A stretch of 64,000 nt of DNA from Aphanomyces cochlioides (GCA_019828595.1 JAHQRK010000025.1:992001-1056000); one strand, 5' to 3'. Positions 42,864-55,295 are shown, numbered from the stretch's first letter. Program-made: numbers and translations. The notes: generated from the letters alone by a model not told the origin.

Positions 42864-45260
42864 CTAGTCGTTTTTCAAGTCATCAGCGAGGATTTTCGCA
42901 GCATTTGAAGCGACCATGACGACAGTCGAATGCACATTTCCTGGCAAAATCATCGCCTCTCTTAGAGATCAAAGTAGAGACTCAAAAGTTTACCGTTTGG
43001 AATGATAGGGATCACAGAGGCATCCGCGACGTATAAATTCGAGACGTTCATGACTTGGAGGCGTTGATTCACGACACCATTCGATGGCGATGTGCCCATT
43101 TTAGCCGTACCAACCCAGTGTGAATTACGATAAGCCGTCGCATAGACCCACTCGACTAGATCTAAAACAAATTTGTCACGACGACAAACCTATAAGATGA
43201 AAACTACCGTCCGTCGATGTAACCTTATGGCCAGGCATGATTTCGGCGCCAGCGAATTGACTCAGCGCTAAGAAAATAGTTAGATTTGAGAATTCAGTTG
43301 AATGTGTACCTAATGTGGCTGCAATCTCGCGAACTACGCGGATTCCATGGACTAGTTTATGTGCATCGAGTGGCGTCAAGTGTTCATTTGTAGCTTGTGG
43401 AATTTCAGGGGTGATTTGAACAGGCGTATCAATTTGATTCGACACAACCACGACTCGATTTCGAGCTTCTGGAGCTAAATTGATTTAGGATGGGAGTAAG
43501 CACTTTCGTTGGTCTACCCAAGAGTGCAATTGTGATCAAAATCTGATTTTCTGGAGCTTCAGTGCTCCATTGTGGCTCCGAAAGTCGAGGAAAAAAGGTT
43601 AATTGGAGCTCAGGAGAGGTTCCCCCAGGTGGCGTGAGAAACGCACCGGCAGCTAAGCCAGGGGTGCTGAGCCAGCCATCTCTGGACGCTGTATATTGCT
43701 CCCAGGCAGCTCTACTTGGGAGATTAGATCGATTCAGTAAAGCAAATGCGTTTTCAGTACGTCAAATTGATATTGAGTGGGGAAGTCGCCTAGATTTCAA
43801 GCTATTATTTAAATAGAGGGATAGTTGTATACTTGAAAGGTCATGGCGATCACAGGATGATCTTGGAGATTATTTCCAACGAGAGGCAGGTCAGCGACGA
43901 CCGGGATGTCTAAATTGGTGAGGACGTCCTTGGACGCAATACCTAACACGATAAAAACTTCTCAACTCTGCTCTGATTTGACGATTTACCCGACAACGTC
44001 AACAGTTTAGGTGTGTGAACAGCCCCAGCTGTGAGAACAATTGCTCGACTTGCCTCAATAGTAGTAGATTTTCCTGTGGGCAGACGCACATTGACGCTAA
44101 AAGCACGCCCTGTCGCTTCGTCAATGTTTATTTTCTGCAAGGATCACGAACTGAGCTGAGTTTATGAGACGATTGTTATACCTCGACCATGGAATTGAGG
44201 GCCAGTTGAAAATTCGGCGATCTATTTTCTAGTAGTGGCTGCAGAAACGTCTACGAAGCATTTATATCAACAGACTTCACATCGGAAAGAAGAATAACCG
44301 CAGCAGCGCTGTCCCGAACACCGTTTCGAATGTTAAAATGGTAGCACCCAGCGCCAAGCCGCTCGCCTGGAGCGTTGAAATCGCTTGACGTTGGGAAACC
44401 AAGCTAAAATAAAGCAACTTTCAGATTTCGCGTATGTTTTCTACAATTACTTGTTTGCAACCATCAAGAAAAGCTTGCGATAATGGCTCTGTCAACTCAG
44501 GATGTGCTAGAAAGTGCAAATTATGAGAGACAGAAAATGTATTTCGCACTTGTTTGAACGCGACCATTGTAGCCGTGAAAGTCGAGCCCCTTAGGACCGT
44601 CAAACGCTTCAGTAGCAAGGTATATATCATTGGCAGTCTCCCAGGTCCATGTTGGCTTCATATTCCAAGTCTCAATGTCTTCAGGAAGAGCTCGAACTAC
44701 GGAAAGTCTAAGCTCATTTGCCGTAAAATCGCGCTCGTTACCATAGAGCATGGCGTTATGAATGCCGCAACCGCCCAGAGCTTTCGCCAAGAATGTATTG
44801 GGGACGTTCCAGTGGAAAGTTTCCATGTGAGCTACGTGATTCCAGTAGAATGGGACGTCAAATGGAGTATATGGCATCGACTGGTTGTTTATGTTGATGA
44901 AATGCTAGGGAATAGCTGAAGACAGGTGAAATTTCATTGACTTACTGTGCCCCCAAGGGATTTTTGCGTTGCTTCACCGGCTTCAATCAAAAGCACCGAC
45001 AGATTTGTAAGTTCGATCAACTTACTAGCTACTACAGAGCCTGCTGGACCTCCACCGATGACAATTACATCAAACTAGATGACATCAAAGCATCGTCTGA
45101 CGGACGAATGCAATTCTACCTGAACTGGACTGCTGTTCCCGTTCAAACTGATGCAGACGAGGACGATAATGCAGAGAAGTAGAGCAGCAAGCCAGCTACG
45201 CGTCCATAGCGAGCGCTGGATCTTCAGGCGCGGCAGCAGCGGCGTCTCCTCCGATATCAT
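42864..45260 (-). CDS. GMC-family FAD oxidoreductase, membrane-anchored
   Basis: A 13-exon minus-strand gene with introns of about 40-50 bp. Exons in order: 45260-45120, 45074-44946, 44904-44551, 44506-44451, 44403-44299, 44250-44182, 44134-43990, 43942-43833, about 43785-43518, 43474-43310, 43267-43208, 43161-42994, 42940-42864. The N-terminus has a signal-anchor (SWLAALLLCIIVLVCISL) and then the FAD-binding VIVIGGGPAGSVVASKL. Further marks are LGGCGIHNAMLYG, the GMC signature GAVHTPKLLTLSGI, and a C-terminus with the catalytic His in NSHWVGTAKMG, VADASVIPIIPNGNVHST. It is probably an alcohol, glucose or aryl-alcohol type oxidase/dehydrogenase at the membrane or outside the cell; the substrate is unknown. 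The junction between exons 8 and 9 (about 43785-43832) does not keep frame in any way I could find, so a frameshift there is possible. Confidence 0.82.
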
Positions 45261-46446
45261 CTCTCGCGATCCGTACTTTGGCGAATGCTGGCCTTTCCCG
45301 ATCTTCCTGGTGTGGAAAATTTCGACAAATTTGATTTGAAAATTTTGAAAATGTCGAAAAAATTGAGTTTGTACTGATTTTTTGTCAAATTTATAACTTT
45401 ACGTAAAGTGTAAAGTTGTACTTCCAACGAGTGACTGTTGCTTCGCATAGTATCTTATCTGCATCAGTTGAGGCAAGCTAACTGGTAAAGATTGTTAAAC
45501 ATGTATTGTTCTGACAGTGGTGCAGTTTGGATCTCCTAACCAATTTCAAAATTCTTCGCGAAAAGTCAATAATATTGTACGTAAAGTGTACGGTAAAGTT
45601 GTCATGCCAGCACTCTCAGTAGCTTTACCGTATACTACTCTGGTCGGCATTATGAGCAACATTTGGATTACACAGTATTTGACACATTTGTTTTTTGTAT
45701 ACTTCATTTGTGACACTGGGCACTATTTAGTGCCAACGTAGTTGATGAGAGCAAGATTGTCGTCAATAGCTGGTTGTTGGAGCTGTTAAGAGGTCTATTT
45801 AGCTTCACATAGACGGTATACAACCCGTAGATCTGACAGGGTTCCTGTCTGATGATTAAATAGAGCTTGAGAAACTCAAACCTTACCATTTAACAGCGTT
45901 TGTGCTGTGATGAACGTATTGTGTTTCCGAGCGGCAATTCTAGCTTGACCACAATGTAGTACAAAGTGTGCTTTACTTAATTACTCTCTCTCATAAGTCT
46001 AAGCTTCGTCTATTTGATGGCGCACATCATAATCTACTGGTCGTCAATTTTTTGGAATTTTTACACTTCTGTCATTTCACAACCAGAACTCCGTTTGAAG
46101 ATCAAAAAGTGTCCAATCAAAGCTCCTTTTCTGCTCTGTTTTATAAACCAATCAGCATCGATTTTACTGTAGAAACAGCCTTAATCCACCAATTATACCC
46201 CAAATGTTGCTTATATTATGGACCAGAGTAGTAATTTACATGCAATAATATTTACTGTACGGTTAAGAAAAGGGGGCTGGGGAGACGAAGGGCGCCCTCA
46301 GAGAGATCAAGGGGAAGAGAGTGATGCAGGGGAGAGCGTTTGTTCAATGTTGTTGATGAGCACTTATCGTTTTTCAGTCAAGAGGACGAAATTTGCGAGA
46401 CAAACGAGTTGAATTTAGACATATAGAAGGACGACAGATGTATCTC
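45261..46446. other. Intergenic, no gene recognised
   Basis: It lies between the 5' end of the GMC gene and the 3' end of the cellulase gene. Only short frames without similarity. The word TACGTAAAGTGTA recurs (about 45400 and 45578), otherwise no structure was noticed. Confidence 0.5.
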
Positions 46447-47903
46447 TTAGCTGGCTTGGTTATTGGGCAAGCATTGGGAGTACCATTCGTTCCAGTATTG
46501 GCAGTACCAACCAGCTTGGCACTTTTTGGGGCCCAAATAGTAGTTGCCACCGCATTGCAACCAGTTGCCTGCAGCTGATGGGTCAAGAGTGGTTGGAGCA
46601 GGGGTTGGGGCAGCAGTTTTGGCCGCTGGAGTTGGAGCCACAGTCACAGTTGGGACGACCGTCGTGGCGGCAGGGGTTGGATAGCAGCAGGCGTTGGAGC
46701 TACAGTTTGGCTGCTGGTTGGAGATGGAGTCGATGGAGTTGGGGTGGTGGCAGTTGTGGAGCCGATTTCACCAAGGCGGATGTTGCTGAAGGTCGTTGGG
46801 GTGGAGGTGACCGGTGGAGGCTTGGAATGGCACGAGCCGGAGTTGCCAGAGTCAAGCCACGACATATCGCCAGTCCAGACACTGAGAGCCAATACCATAC
46901 CAGGGCGGAGAGCTTCACCCATGCCCTTCATGCCACCCTTGGTTTGGAAATCGGTTGCCCAGCTGCAGAAACTGTCCGTGATCGAGTTGGGTTTTTTGAT
47001 CTTCTTGCCGTTTTGAACGTAAAAGCGCTTGATTTCAACCAAGTTGCCGTTGGGTGTATTGTCGTCCGTAAAGAATTGCGTCACGACAGTGAATGGCTTG
47101 GTCGTGTCAACGTTGAAAGTCGAGCCAGGACCATAGAACGAACGGAAGCCACCAGCGTATGCGTTGGCGCCGCAGCCGCCCTTGTCGCACGAGTTACACT
47201 CAGTTGGGTTATCGCTGGTGAAGACACCCTTGTTGTAGCAGGTGTGGGGAGTGTAAATCGTACTGATGCTGTTAGCTTCCCAGATATCCATTTCAGCGCA
47301 GCATTGGCCGACGTTGTTGATGTTGGCTTGGCAATTCACGAAGTTGATTCCACCTGGGCATTGGGCATCGCAGTAACCAGTACCATAAGCAGCACCAGCT
47401 TTGTTGGTCGGGTATTTCGAAGTGCCACCGTCCTGTTCCATGGGGACAAAGTAGACAGCGCCGTTGCCACCGCAAGGAACTTGTGACATATCAACGTCGA
47501 AGGTAAATTCTTTGTTGAGGACCTTGTACAAGCGGTAGTTGTGGTCGTCTTCCAAGATGTACATGCGGTTGTTGAGCTTGACGTGGAGGTCACCGCCGTC
47601 CGTCGTGACACCTTGCGCAGTGTAATCAACGCCGTCAATAGCACAGTTCTTGGCACAAGTCGTGGGATCAGGGCAGATCGTAGCGTTCCAGACGTCGTTG
47701 TTGCGGCAAGGGTCGTAGCCATCGACAGTGTGGACCCAGCGCCAGTTGGCATCAATCACGACCTTGCTGGTCTCAGTCGTGCAGCCGCCGGCAACCGTGC
47801 AGGATTTGGTCTTGAGCACAGGGTGGACTTCAGGGTTGACTGTGCCAATTTGCTGGGCCGTCGTGAACGCCAAAAGGAGAGCGAGGACAGATGCAATCTT
47901 CAT
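46447..47903 (-). CDS. GH7 cellobiohydrolase with C-terminal CBM1
   Basis: The ATG at 47901-47903 starts a signal peptide (MKIASVLALLLAFTTAQQ) followed by a mature start QIGTVNPEVHPVLK typical of GH7. The catalytic motif CCAEMDIWEANS supplies the nucleophile and acid/base glutamates of this retaining cellulase family, and many cysteines are conserved. A Thr/Pro/Ala-rich linker leads to a cellulose-binding CBM1 (LQCGGNYYLGPKKCQAGWYC, ending YSQCLPNNQAS). It is secreted and acts on crystalline cellulose, either plant or the organism's own wall. A one-base frameshift in the linker near 46680 separates the catalytic domain (to 46644) from the CBM1 frame. The repetitive linker is a likely place for either a real slip or a sequence error. 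The upstream in-frame ATG at 47960 would bury the signal peptide. Confidence 0.9.
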
Positions 47904-48284
47904 AACCACTGCTTGTGCACTCCGAGGAATATTGAAAAATGATGCTTGGAGCAATGGCAATTGCCATGTAAAAATGCTGCGAGACCGCAGATGTCCATTG
48001 TGAAAACGTGCGCCGACAATGCCGCCGAAACGACACTATGGGATCATCTATGGACAAGCTAGCGGCCACATGCGTGTGTTACATTGAGAATGCATAAATT
48101 ACTTTAGGCAGTTTTGGTCATCCTGGCGAATTTTGTAGCGCCTAATGAAGTCTTGGGTACCTACCGACCAGCGACGTCCAGTCCAGCAAGAGTTGGACGA
48201 GTACAATGCGGCCTTTTGAGTTTTGCCAAAGCATCACGATCGACGGAATGACGAAGTTGGACGCGTGTGAGCCGAGAGTACTCC
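47904..48284. other. 5' flank of the cellulase gene
   Basis: No coding sequence seen. It should contain the promoter of the minus-strand GH7 gene and ends at the TTGGT target duplication (48285-48289) of the Ty3/gypsy element. Confidence 0.45.
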
Positions 48285-48289
48285 TTGGT

Positions 48290-48596
48290 TGTAGTGTTGT
48301 CGCGCGTCAGCAGGCACTACTGAGTGACTAGAGGATTCAAAATTGATTCATTAGCTTTAGACTTCTTCCTGCTGCATCTAAAGTCTCCGAGCTTGGGCTT
48401 GATCTTCAACTTGAGTCCTAGCGATCCTTGATCAGCGAGAACCTTTGAAACTTGATAAGTCGAGGAGTCCGACTTTTGACAGGACTCTTCTCCATACATT
48501 TCTTCAGATAACCAATCACGCAAACCTTCCATACTACATAGTCCACATCACCAACAAACATCATGTATCTGACACCAGAGATCGGGTGTCGTAACA
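48290..48596 (-). repeat. 3' LTR (307 bp) of the Ty3/gypsy element
   Basis: On the plus strand it runs from TGTAGTGTTG to GTCGTAACA (TG...CA). Its left 137 bp match 53456-53592 and its right about 180 bp match 55788-55968, which together form the split 5' LTR. Confidence 0.9.
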
Positions 48597-48599
48597 TCC

Positions 48600-51500
48600 T
48601 CCCCCGAACCTTCGACCGGCGTTCATAAAGATGGTCGCGCAGGTCCTTCACAAGGCGTTGGAAGTGTGATACGTGCTTGATATTCTTCTCCAGCTCCCAA
48701 GTGAGATCGTCTTGTCCATGCCACTTGACCAGGTACTCCTTTTTCCGGTTGAATGTTCTTGTGTCCATCAGCATCTCATCAATGTGGAGTTCGTCTCCAG
48801 TGGACTCATCAAAGATGGCAGGAGTTGCCTTCGGTATTGGCCGAGAGTTGAACCTTGATGGACTCGTTTGAGCATGCTTGAGTCGATCGACGTTGAACAC
48901 AGGGTTGAACCTTCGCATAGAGTTTGGCAGTGCTAACTTAGCAGCATTTTCATTTACCATTCGATCAATCTTGAAGGGTCCAATATAACGTGGGACTAAC
49001 TTTGGACGTTCGTTTCCATCGTGTTGAGCATGTCGAAGGGGTAAGTTTCGTGGTGCCAGTAGAACCAAGTCACCAGGATTGAATGATATATTCGATCGGT
49101 GCTTGTCATAGTATACTTTTTGGCGCTTTTGGGCTTCCAGGAGATGTTCTCGAGCAATTCTAATGGTTTCTTGACGCTCTTGCGAGAATCTTCTAGCGCA
49201 TTCATCCATGAATTCGAGGTCTGCAAACAACAGATTTGGTAGAGTCCGACCCGTATCGACTTCAAATGGTGTCATGCCATGGGATCCTTGTACCAATCCC
49301 ATGTGGGCATATTCAATCATTGAGAGATGTCGAGACCAATCATCACCATGGTATGAACACATACAACGCAGCGAATCTTCTAACGTGCGGTTTTGACGCT
49401 CAGTCTGGCCATCCGTTTGGGCACGATAAGCAGTTGATGTGCTGTGTTGAATTCCCATTTTCTCCATCAATGATTTCCAAAAGGTCGACATAAACTTAGG
49501 ATCACGATCCGAAATGACACAAGCAGGTGGACCATGAACAGAGACAACATTGTCAAAGAACAAAACTGCCACGTCTTCAGCTGTAACTGTCGTGTGAGTC
49601 CGAATATACTTAGGACGCTTGGATAACTTGCACACAATAGTCATGATGGAGTCGTATCCATCAGAGACAGGTAATCCAGTTATAAAGTCCATTGTAACGG
49701 TGTGCCAGCAGGAGTCAGGTATTGGCAAGGGCATCAACTTCCCATTCGGCTTTTGGTTGTTTGACTTGTATCTTTGGCAAGTCTCACATGTCAAAACATA
49801 CAGATGAATGTCTTCATTCATCGTAGCCCAGACAAACCACTGAGATACAGCAAGTTGGGTCCGTCGGACTCCAGGGTGAGCTGCTGTAGGGCTGTCATGA
49901 AACATCGCAATGACTTCAGTCTTGAGTATGTCATCATTTGGCACTTGTAGACGCCATTGTCGGTTCTTGGTCTTGGCAAAATACAGACCATCTCGCTCTA
50001 TATAGTTTGACTTGTTTTTGGCATATCGCGCGAATGTCGGATCCTTCTTGTAGGCATCTTGTATTCGCTTCTTAAACGCTTCACCCATGCTCACAGTCGT
50101 CAACTTGTCTTGCATGGCTGATGATGTGCATTTGAGGTATACCAACCCGTATCTTGGTATCCGATGAATCTGTCGAGGAGTCCGACTCATCGACTCGACA
50201 TGACTCTCCCCCATACGGGTTGCCAAGGAGTACGAGTTTGTCCACGGGGTCTAAGGCATGTAGACGGTTGGCACGATCGTACAATGTGTCCAACAAGGAC
50301 ACTCGCTCACTGCACGTCACTGAGCAAGCATGAACGAAGGCGGGTGAATCCACTTGAGCCGTGCTGGACTCATGAGGTGTGGAGTTGGTGTCCTGAGGAG
50401 GACAATACCGAGACGATGCATCAGCCATCACATTAGTACGACCTGGGCGGTGATGCAGAGCAAACTGAAACTCGCTGAAGAAATCCAACCAACGGGCCAT
50501 CTTGGCATTGAGGATTGGTGTTTTCAGGAACCATTGACATGCACTGTTGTCGGTGTACACGTCAAAGTGTTGTCCAAATAATGTCGCCACTTGGTGAGTG
50601 CAATCTTGATGGCAAATAGCTCCTTCTCGTGAGCAGGCCAGTTCTTCTCGTGGACTCCAAGTTTTTTTGACATAAATGCAATCGGATGCTCCTCATGTCG
50701 GTCATCAAGTTGGGATAGGACTGCACCACAAGAGAGGTCGGATGCATCGGTTGTCACAATGAATGGTTTGTCGTGGTTCGGCAATTGTAAGACCGGTGCT
50801 TGCTGTAAAAGCAATTTGATGGTATCAAAAGCTGCTTGGTGGTCCTCGAGCCACAACCAGGACACACTCTCTTTGGTCAATTCACTCAAATGCATCACGA
50901 TGGATGCGTAGTTGCAGATGAACTTGCGATAATATCCTGCCAAACCGAGGAAGCTAAGCAGTTCCTTGCGGTTGGTAGGAGGCTTCCAACGTTCAATGAC
51001 TTCAATCTTGGAGGGATCCACAAATAAACCATCCTTGGATATCACATGACCGAGGAATCGGACTTCAGGGACTCCAAACTCGCATTTGGACTTCTCGCAT
51101 ACAATTTCTGCTCGCGAAACAGGTTGAATACAATTCGAAGGTGGTCAATGTGTTCATCCATGGAGCGGCTACAAATACACAAATCGTCCATGTATACCTT
51201 GATGAACGGATACTTGCTGAAGATTGAACGCATGAGTCTTGACCATAATCCAGGCATACCAGCCATACTCATCGGTGCCACACACCACTCGTACGTCTCG
51301 CGATGCGTGCGAAACGCCGTATACTTTCTTGCAGCTGGTGCCACAAGCATTTGATGATAACCACTGTTCAAATCAATCTTGGTGAAGAGTTGGGCTCCAT
51401 AGCAGGAGTCGAACAGTTCGTCAATGTTGGGTAATGGAATCTTGGGGATCTCTTGTTGAGAATTGACATATCTGTAGTCAAGAACCCATCTCACAGGGGT

Positions 51501-52008
51501 GTCATCGGCTAGCATTCGCAACCACTGAGCTCGACTGACCATCGATCCATCGTCAGATCGCTTGGGAACTCCAAAAACGTTTGCAATCCATGGGCTGCTG
51601 CTGACTTGGACCCATCCTTTCTCCATGATGTTGTCCACAAATTTATCCAACAGCTTCTGCTCCATGTGGGAAAGTCGAAAGGCTGCAGGGTAAGCCTTCA
51701 GGAAGAGTCTCAGGAAACACATCGGCGAATTCCTCGAGTAAAACAGACAACTCAGTAGGTATCGGTCTCTTATCTGAGGAGTCAGATGCCTTCGCAAGGA
51801 GGTGGACGGTACTTCCAACCTTGATTTCACGAAAGCAGACGGAAATTCGCTGCGACTTCATAACAGGCTTGCCATTGTCATCACCTGAGGGGTCCACTGC
51901 CTTGAGTAGATGCCGACGCCAGTCAATGGTAGGATTCCACTTGCAAAACCATGGCTTGCCGAGGATTCCATCATAGTCTCTCGCCGACAATTCCCACTCG
52001 GTAAACAA
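48600..52008 (-). pseudogene. Ty3/gypsy pol: reverse transcriptase, RNase H, integrase, chromodomain
   Basis: Minus-strand frames in order. 52008-51643 holds the end of the protease region and the spacer FADVFPETLPEGLP. 51830-51042 is the reverse transcriptase, with TKIDLNSGYHQ and the YMDD motif in FIKVYMDDLCICS. 51045-50524 is the rest of the palm/thumb and the RNase H start (PFIVTTDASDLSCGAVLSQ). 50590-50081 is the RNase H end and linker. 50226-48418 is the integrase: zinc-binding His/Cys finger ending CETCQRYK, catalytic Asp in VTMDFITGLP and VISDRDPKF, Glu in DGQTERQNRTLE. It is followed by a chromodomain, EYLVKWHGQDDLTWELEKN, at about 48690. At least four frame changes break the polyprotein, so it is inactive. 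The chromodomain would direct insertion to specific chromatin. Confidence 0.9.
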
Positions 52009-53432
52009 GTGTCAGGGAAGTGAAACAGGCTATCAATGCGTACGTCTTCACGAACTTCTTGAACGTCAATGACTGGAGATGCTGCGCCCGAAAAGTCTTC
52101 CATAACGATTGGGCTTGATCCCACGACGTTCGATCCAAGGCCACGACGCAAGATATTGTGGTCAGCTCCACTATCCAAAAGCAACCGAACACACTTGCCG
52201 TTGATTTGACCATTGATGATGAAAAACTGGTTTTCTTGAGACGTCATCGAAGCAACCTTGAGGCTTGAGGTCGTGTAAGTAGAAAACATCTCGACCTCTT
52301 CAGAGACGCCTTGAGCCACTGCTGCAGTCAAATTCTTCTGGGGTACGCCTCCTCTTTGGGGTCCAACTCCATGTTGGCGTCCAGATGCAGCTTGACGTTG
52401 GCTTCTAAAATACTTGGGTCTTTCAGATGATCGACGCTTTGGTTCCATGCATGAGCTAGCATTGTGCGACGACGAATGACAGTTGTAACAGAGTCGATTG
52501 ACCTTCGCCACGTCATTGAAATATTGACTTTGGCTCGGTTGAGACTGCTGTTGTCTCTGCAAGTTGGGACGTTGCTGCACATAGTTTGTCTTGTGCGTTG
52601 CATGCTGGGGACGTTCACGATCGCGATCTTCACCACCTTGAAAGTGAGTACGCTCATACTCCAGCGCAACAGACATAGCTTGAGACAACATATTGCAACG
52701 ACGATAGTTGACTTCAACCTTGGTTTTAGAGCGCAAACCACGGTTGAACCAAGTAACCTTGTCTAGCTCTGACATTTCACGCACTTGAACCATAATTTCT
52801 CGATAACGGCTGATGTACTCCTCCAACGAAGAGCAGGACTTCTGATTCAAAGCAGACAGAGCATCTCGCAGGCGTTCTTGTAAATCAGGGGGTACAAATT
52901 CAGCACGAAGTAACATTTCCAATTCATCCAAGTCATGCGGAGGTTGATTTGTCCGCGTGACGTAATCTTGATACCATGAGCCCGCAACACCGCGCAGACT
53001 CGCAACAATCATAGCCATGCAGCGCTTTTGATTAGCAGGTGATTGCCAATCCAAATTCTTCGCCGCAAAAAACACTTTCGCATTCCACATGAATGCATCC
53101 AAATTCTCGCCAACCAGTCCCTTGTACTGAGGCATGTTGATTCCTTCGACCTTCAATTCCGAAGGTCCATGAGACTGCTTCTCCACCATGAGAGTAAGCA
53201 ACTGATTTTGATTCGTCAAAATCGCTCCAATTTGATCTCGACTCACATGGTCTTCCTCCATGTCTTGATCTTCTTCTTGCGTGTCTTCCTTCCGATCACG
53301 CTCTTCTTGCAATCGCATAGCAAGCTCCAATTCCATTTCACGGCGCAGTTCTTCGCGCAACGCTTCTCTCGTCTTTGAGATAATTTCTGCTTCTCGGGCC
53401 GCCCATTGTTGTTCTTGAGTTACAGGGTCCAT
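51858..53432 (-). CDS. Ty3/gypsy gag with zinc knuckle and protease motif
   Basis: An open frame of 524 codons from the ATG at 53430-53432, 24 bp inside the 5' LTR. The highly charged, coiled-coil-like N-terminus (residues about 20-60) precedes the capsid region with LDAFMWNAKVFFAAKNLDW and VAGSWYQDYV, then a basic/glutamine-rich stretch, a CCHC zinc knuckle (CYNCHSSSHNASSC, about residue 319), and the retroviral-type aspartic protease motif LLLDSGADHNIL (about residue 420). The frame becomes non-homologous after the protease (from about 52010), where the true reading continues in the frame of 52008-51643. Gag packages the element's RNA, and protease cleaves the polyprotein. Confidence 0.85.
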   Translation of the reverse strand: MDPVTQEQQWAAREAEIISKTREALREELRREMELELAMRLQEERDRKEDTQEEDQDMEEDHVSRDQIGAILTNQNQLLTLMVEKQSHGPSELKVEGINMPQYKGLVGENLDAFMWNAKVFFAAKNLDWQSPANQKRCMAMIVASLRGVAGSWYQDYVTRTNQPPHDLDELEMLLRAEFVPPDLQERLRDALSALNQKSCSSLEEYISRYREIMVQVREMSELDKVTWFNRGLRSKTKVEVNYRRCNMLSQAMSVALEYERTHFQGGEDRDRERPQHATHKTNYVQQRPNLQRQQQSQPSQSQYFNDVAKVNRLCYNCHSSSHNASSCMEPKRRSSERPKYFRSQRQAASGRQHGVGPQRGGVPQKNLTAAVAQGVSEEVEMFSTYTTSSLKVASMTSQENQFFIINGQINGKCVRLLLDSGADHNILRRGLGSNVVGSSPIVMEDFSGAASPVIDVQEVREDVRIDSLFHFPDTCLPSGNCRRETMMESSASHGFASGILPLTGVGIYSRQWTPQVMTMASLL

Positions 53433-54025
53433 CGATCTCCCCCAGTGCTACCAAATGTAGTGTTGCCGCGCGTCCGCAGGCACTACTGAGTGACTAGAGA
53501 ATTCAAATGTGATTCATTAGCTTTAGACTTCTTCCTGCTGCATCTAAAGTCTCCGAGCTTGGGCTTGATCTTCAACTTGAGCCCTAGCGATCATGAGAAA
53601 AATGTTTCTGCACACAGGAAAACAGAAACTACACACAGAAAATCGGGAATCACAGGAAATATTTGGGGAATCACACATTTGTGTATCAATATCAGTACTG
53701 TGGAACACTGTGCTCCTCTCTCGTCACACCTGTACGAGAGACTGGGCATGTTCCCTGCAAAGCACTTTGGTCTACAGGGAGTGACGGGGGAATGCCCACA
53801 CGGGGGAGAGGAAGCATTCTACTAGTATTTGTTTGCTAGGACCTGACGACTATATCCTTGTCAATGACAGAAAATAGCGATGAAGACAGAAAGAAATTGG
53901 TTCATGGATGTGAAAATGCATTGTGACGTGTAATTTGAAGGAGCAGACGTCAACGTCGTTGTGATAGAACTGCTCATGGTCAATGAGCTAACGCGAGTTC
54001 TTTGCTAAGAATTCTGCCTCATGTA

Positions 54026-54110
54026 ACTGTCAAGGCCAGTGGCCGTTGTGATAGGGTGACAGCGTTTGAACCTGGAGGTTGCAGGTTCGAATCCAGGCAT
54101 GCTCTCAACT
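54026..54110 (+). ncRNA. tRNA-related (SINE-like) segment, left arm
   Basis: B box GGTTCGAATCC at 54084-54094, and an A-box-like AAGGCCAGTGG at 54032-54042, spaced as in a polymerase III internal promoter. The T-stem bases do not pair fully (GCAGG against CCAGG), so it is not a standard tRNA gene. The following about 150 bp are shared with the spacer copy, as expected for a SINE tail. Confidence 0.45.
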
Positions 54111-54607
54111 TTTTAGTCATCTTAACATCCGTTGCCTCTGGGCCAACACACACAGACTAACCTAAAGCAAGATGCAGTTCAGTTATCGTCATAACTACTT
54201 ATAACATCAATAATACTTACGACAAGATCATCAATGACTCAGATAGCCACTGGAGAGCTACCAGCAGTCTGCTTTGCTCCCTCGCAGGCAATCTTGACGA
54301 GTGGGTAAACAATTAATGAATTCCTCGAGCCGTTGTCGAGCGCCGACACGCTGAGACGGCCATTGCTCCAGCAAGCAAGTGCTATCGACAGTTGACCTAG
54401 ATTGTCGACCCAGAGTCGACGAATTCATTAACCTTTGTCGATTCATCGGTGTTGACTGCTAGGCAGCAAGTCAGGCGACTGGCAGGTTTCCGGCATCTCA
54501 CTGAGTCTAATAATGACCTTAAGTGATGTTGATGTTATAAGTAGTCACGACAGCATCTCAAACTGCATCTTGCCGTAGGTGTGTCCAAGGTAGAGATGGA
54601 TGACAAA

Positions 54608-54690
54608 ATCTATAAAGCCAGGATTCGAACCTGGAATCTCGTGGTTCACTTTCTGTCAGCAACACCGTTCAAAACTGCCCGAGTGCAAAA
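54608..54690 (-). ncRNA. tRNA-related (SINE-like) segment, spacer copy
   Basis: On the minus strand, CCAGG-TTCGAAT-CCTGG (around 54619-54635) forms a perfect T arm with the B box at 54621-54631. I could not fit a convincing acceptor stem and anticodon arm, so a working tRNA is doubtful. Flanking sequence on the SINE-tail side (ATGTTATAAGTAGT...CTGCATCTTGC, 54530-54575) matches the right arm. Confidence 0.4.
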
Positions 54691-55295
54691 TCTCGATCGC
54701 GTCACAGACATGTTCACATTCTCGTTTGCATTCACTGAGGCTTTCCGTCTCGTTTATTATCGCCAGTAAGCGGTTGCCAGTCCGATTCTTTCGCAACGAA
54801 AGAGGCAAGTTGGAGTCGTGGCTTCTGTGCACGTGGTTGAGATCACGACTGTCGACTCATCCGTTGCAGCAATGCTGTCGTTTGCCACAAGTCGCTCGTC
54901 GTTCAACAGCACGGAAGTCTGCTGGGCGAAATGTAACAATTGTCGCTTTTTGTAGTCAATCAACGAATCGCCACCGATCCGTAGTAGTTTGTGCAGCATG
55001 AGCTTTGCGCTCATTATCGCTAAGGCTTATACGACTGTAATGGTGAGAGCAGATTAAAGATGCCGGTCGCAAGTGTCGAGCCGTTGTTAGAAATGTTAAG
55101 ATTCAACAAGATTGCCTGCGAGGCAGCAAAGCAGACTGCTGGTAGCTCTCCAGTGGCTATCTGAGTCATTGATGATCTTGTCGTAAGTATTATTGATGTT
55201 ATAAGTAGTTATGACGATAACTGAACTGCATCTTGCTTTAGGTTAGTCTGTGTGTGTTGGCCCAGAGGCAACGGATGTTAAGATGACTACAAAGT

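Noticed and set aside
44249..44256. Apparent TAG stop in the GMC oxidoreductase
   Set aside because: It is the acceptor end of a 48-bp GT-AG intron (44251-44298); splicing gives the expected SAAATFLQPLL sequence.
46578..47486. 302-codon plus-strand frame opposite the cellulase
   Set aside because: Shadow of the GC-rich, codon-biased GH7 gene on the other strand; no motif of its own.
54040..54110. Possible functional tRNA gene
   Set aside because: B box present, but the T stem does not pair and no convincing acceptor or anticodon stem could be drawn; treated as a tRNA-derived repeat.
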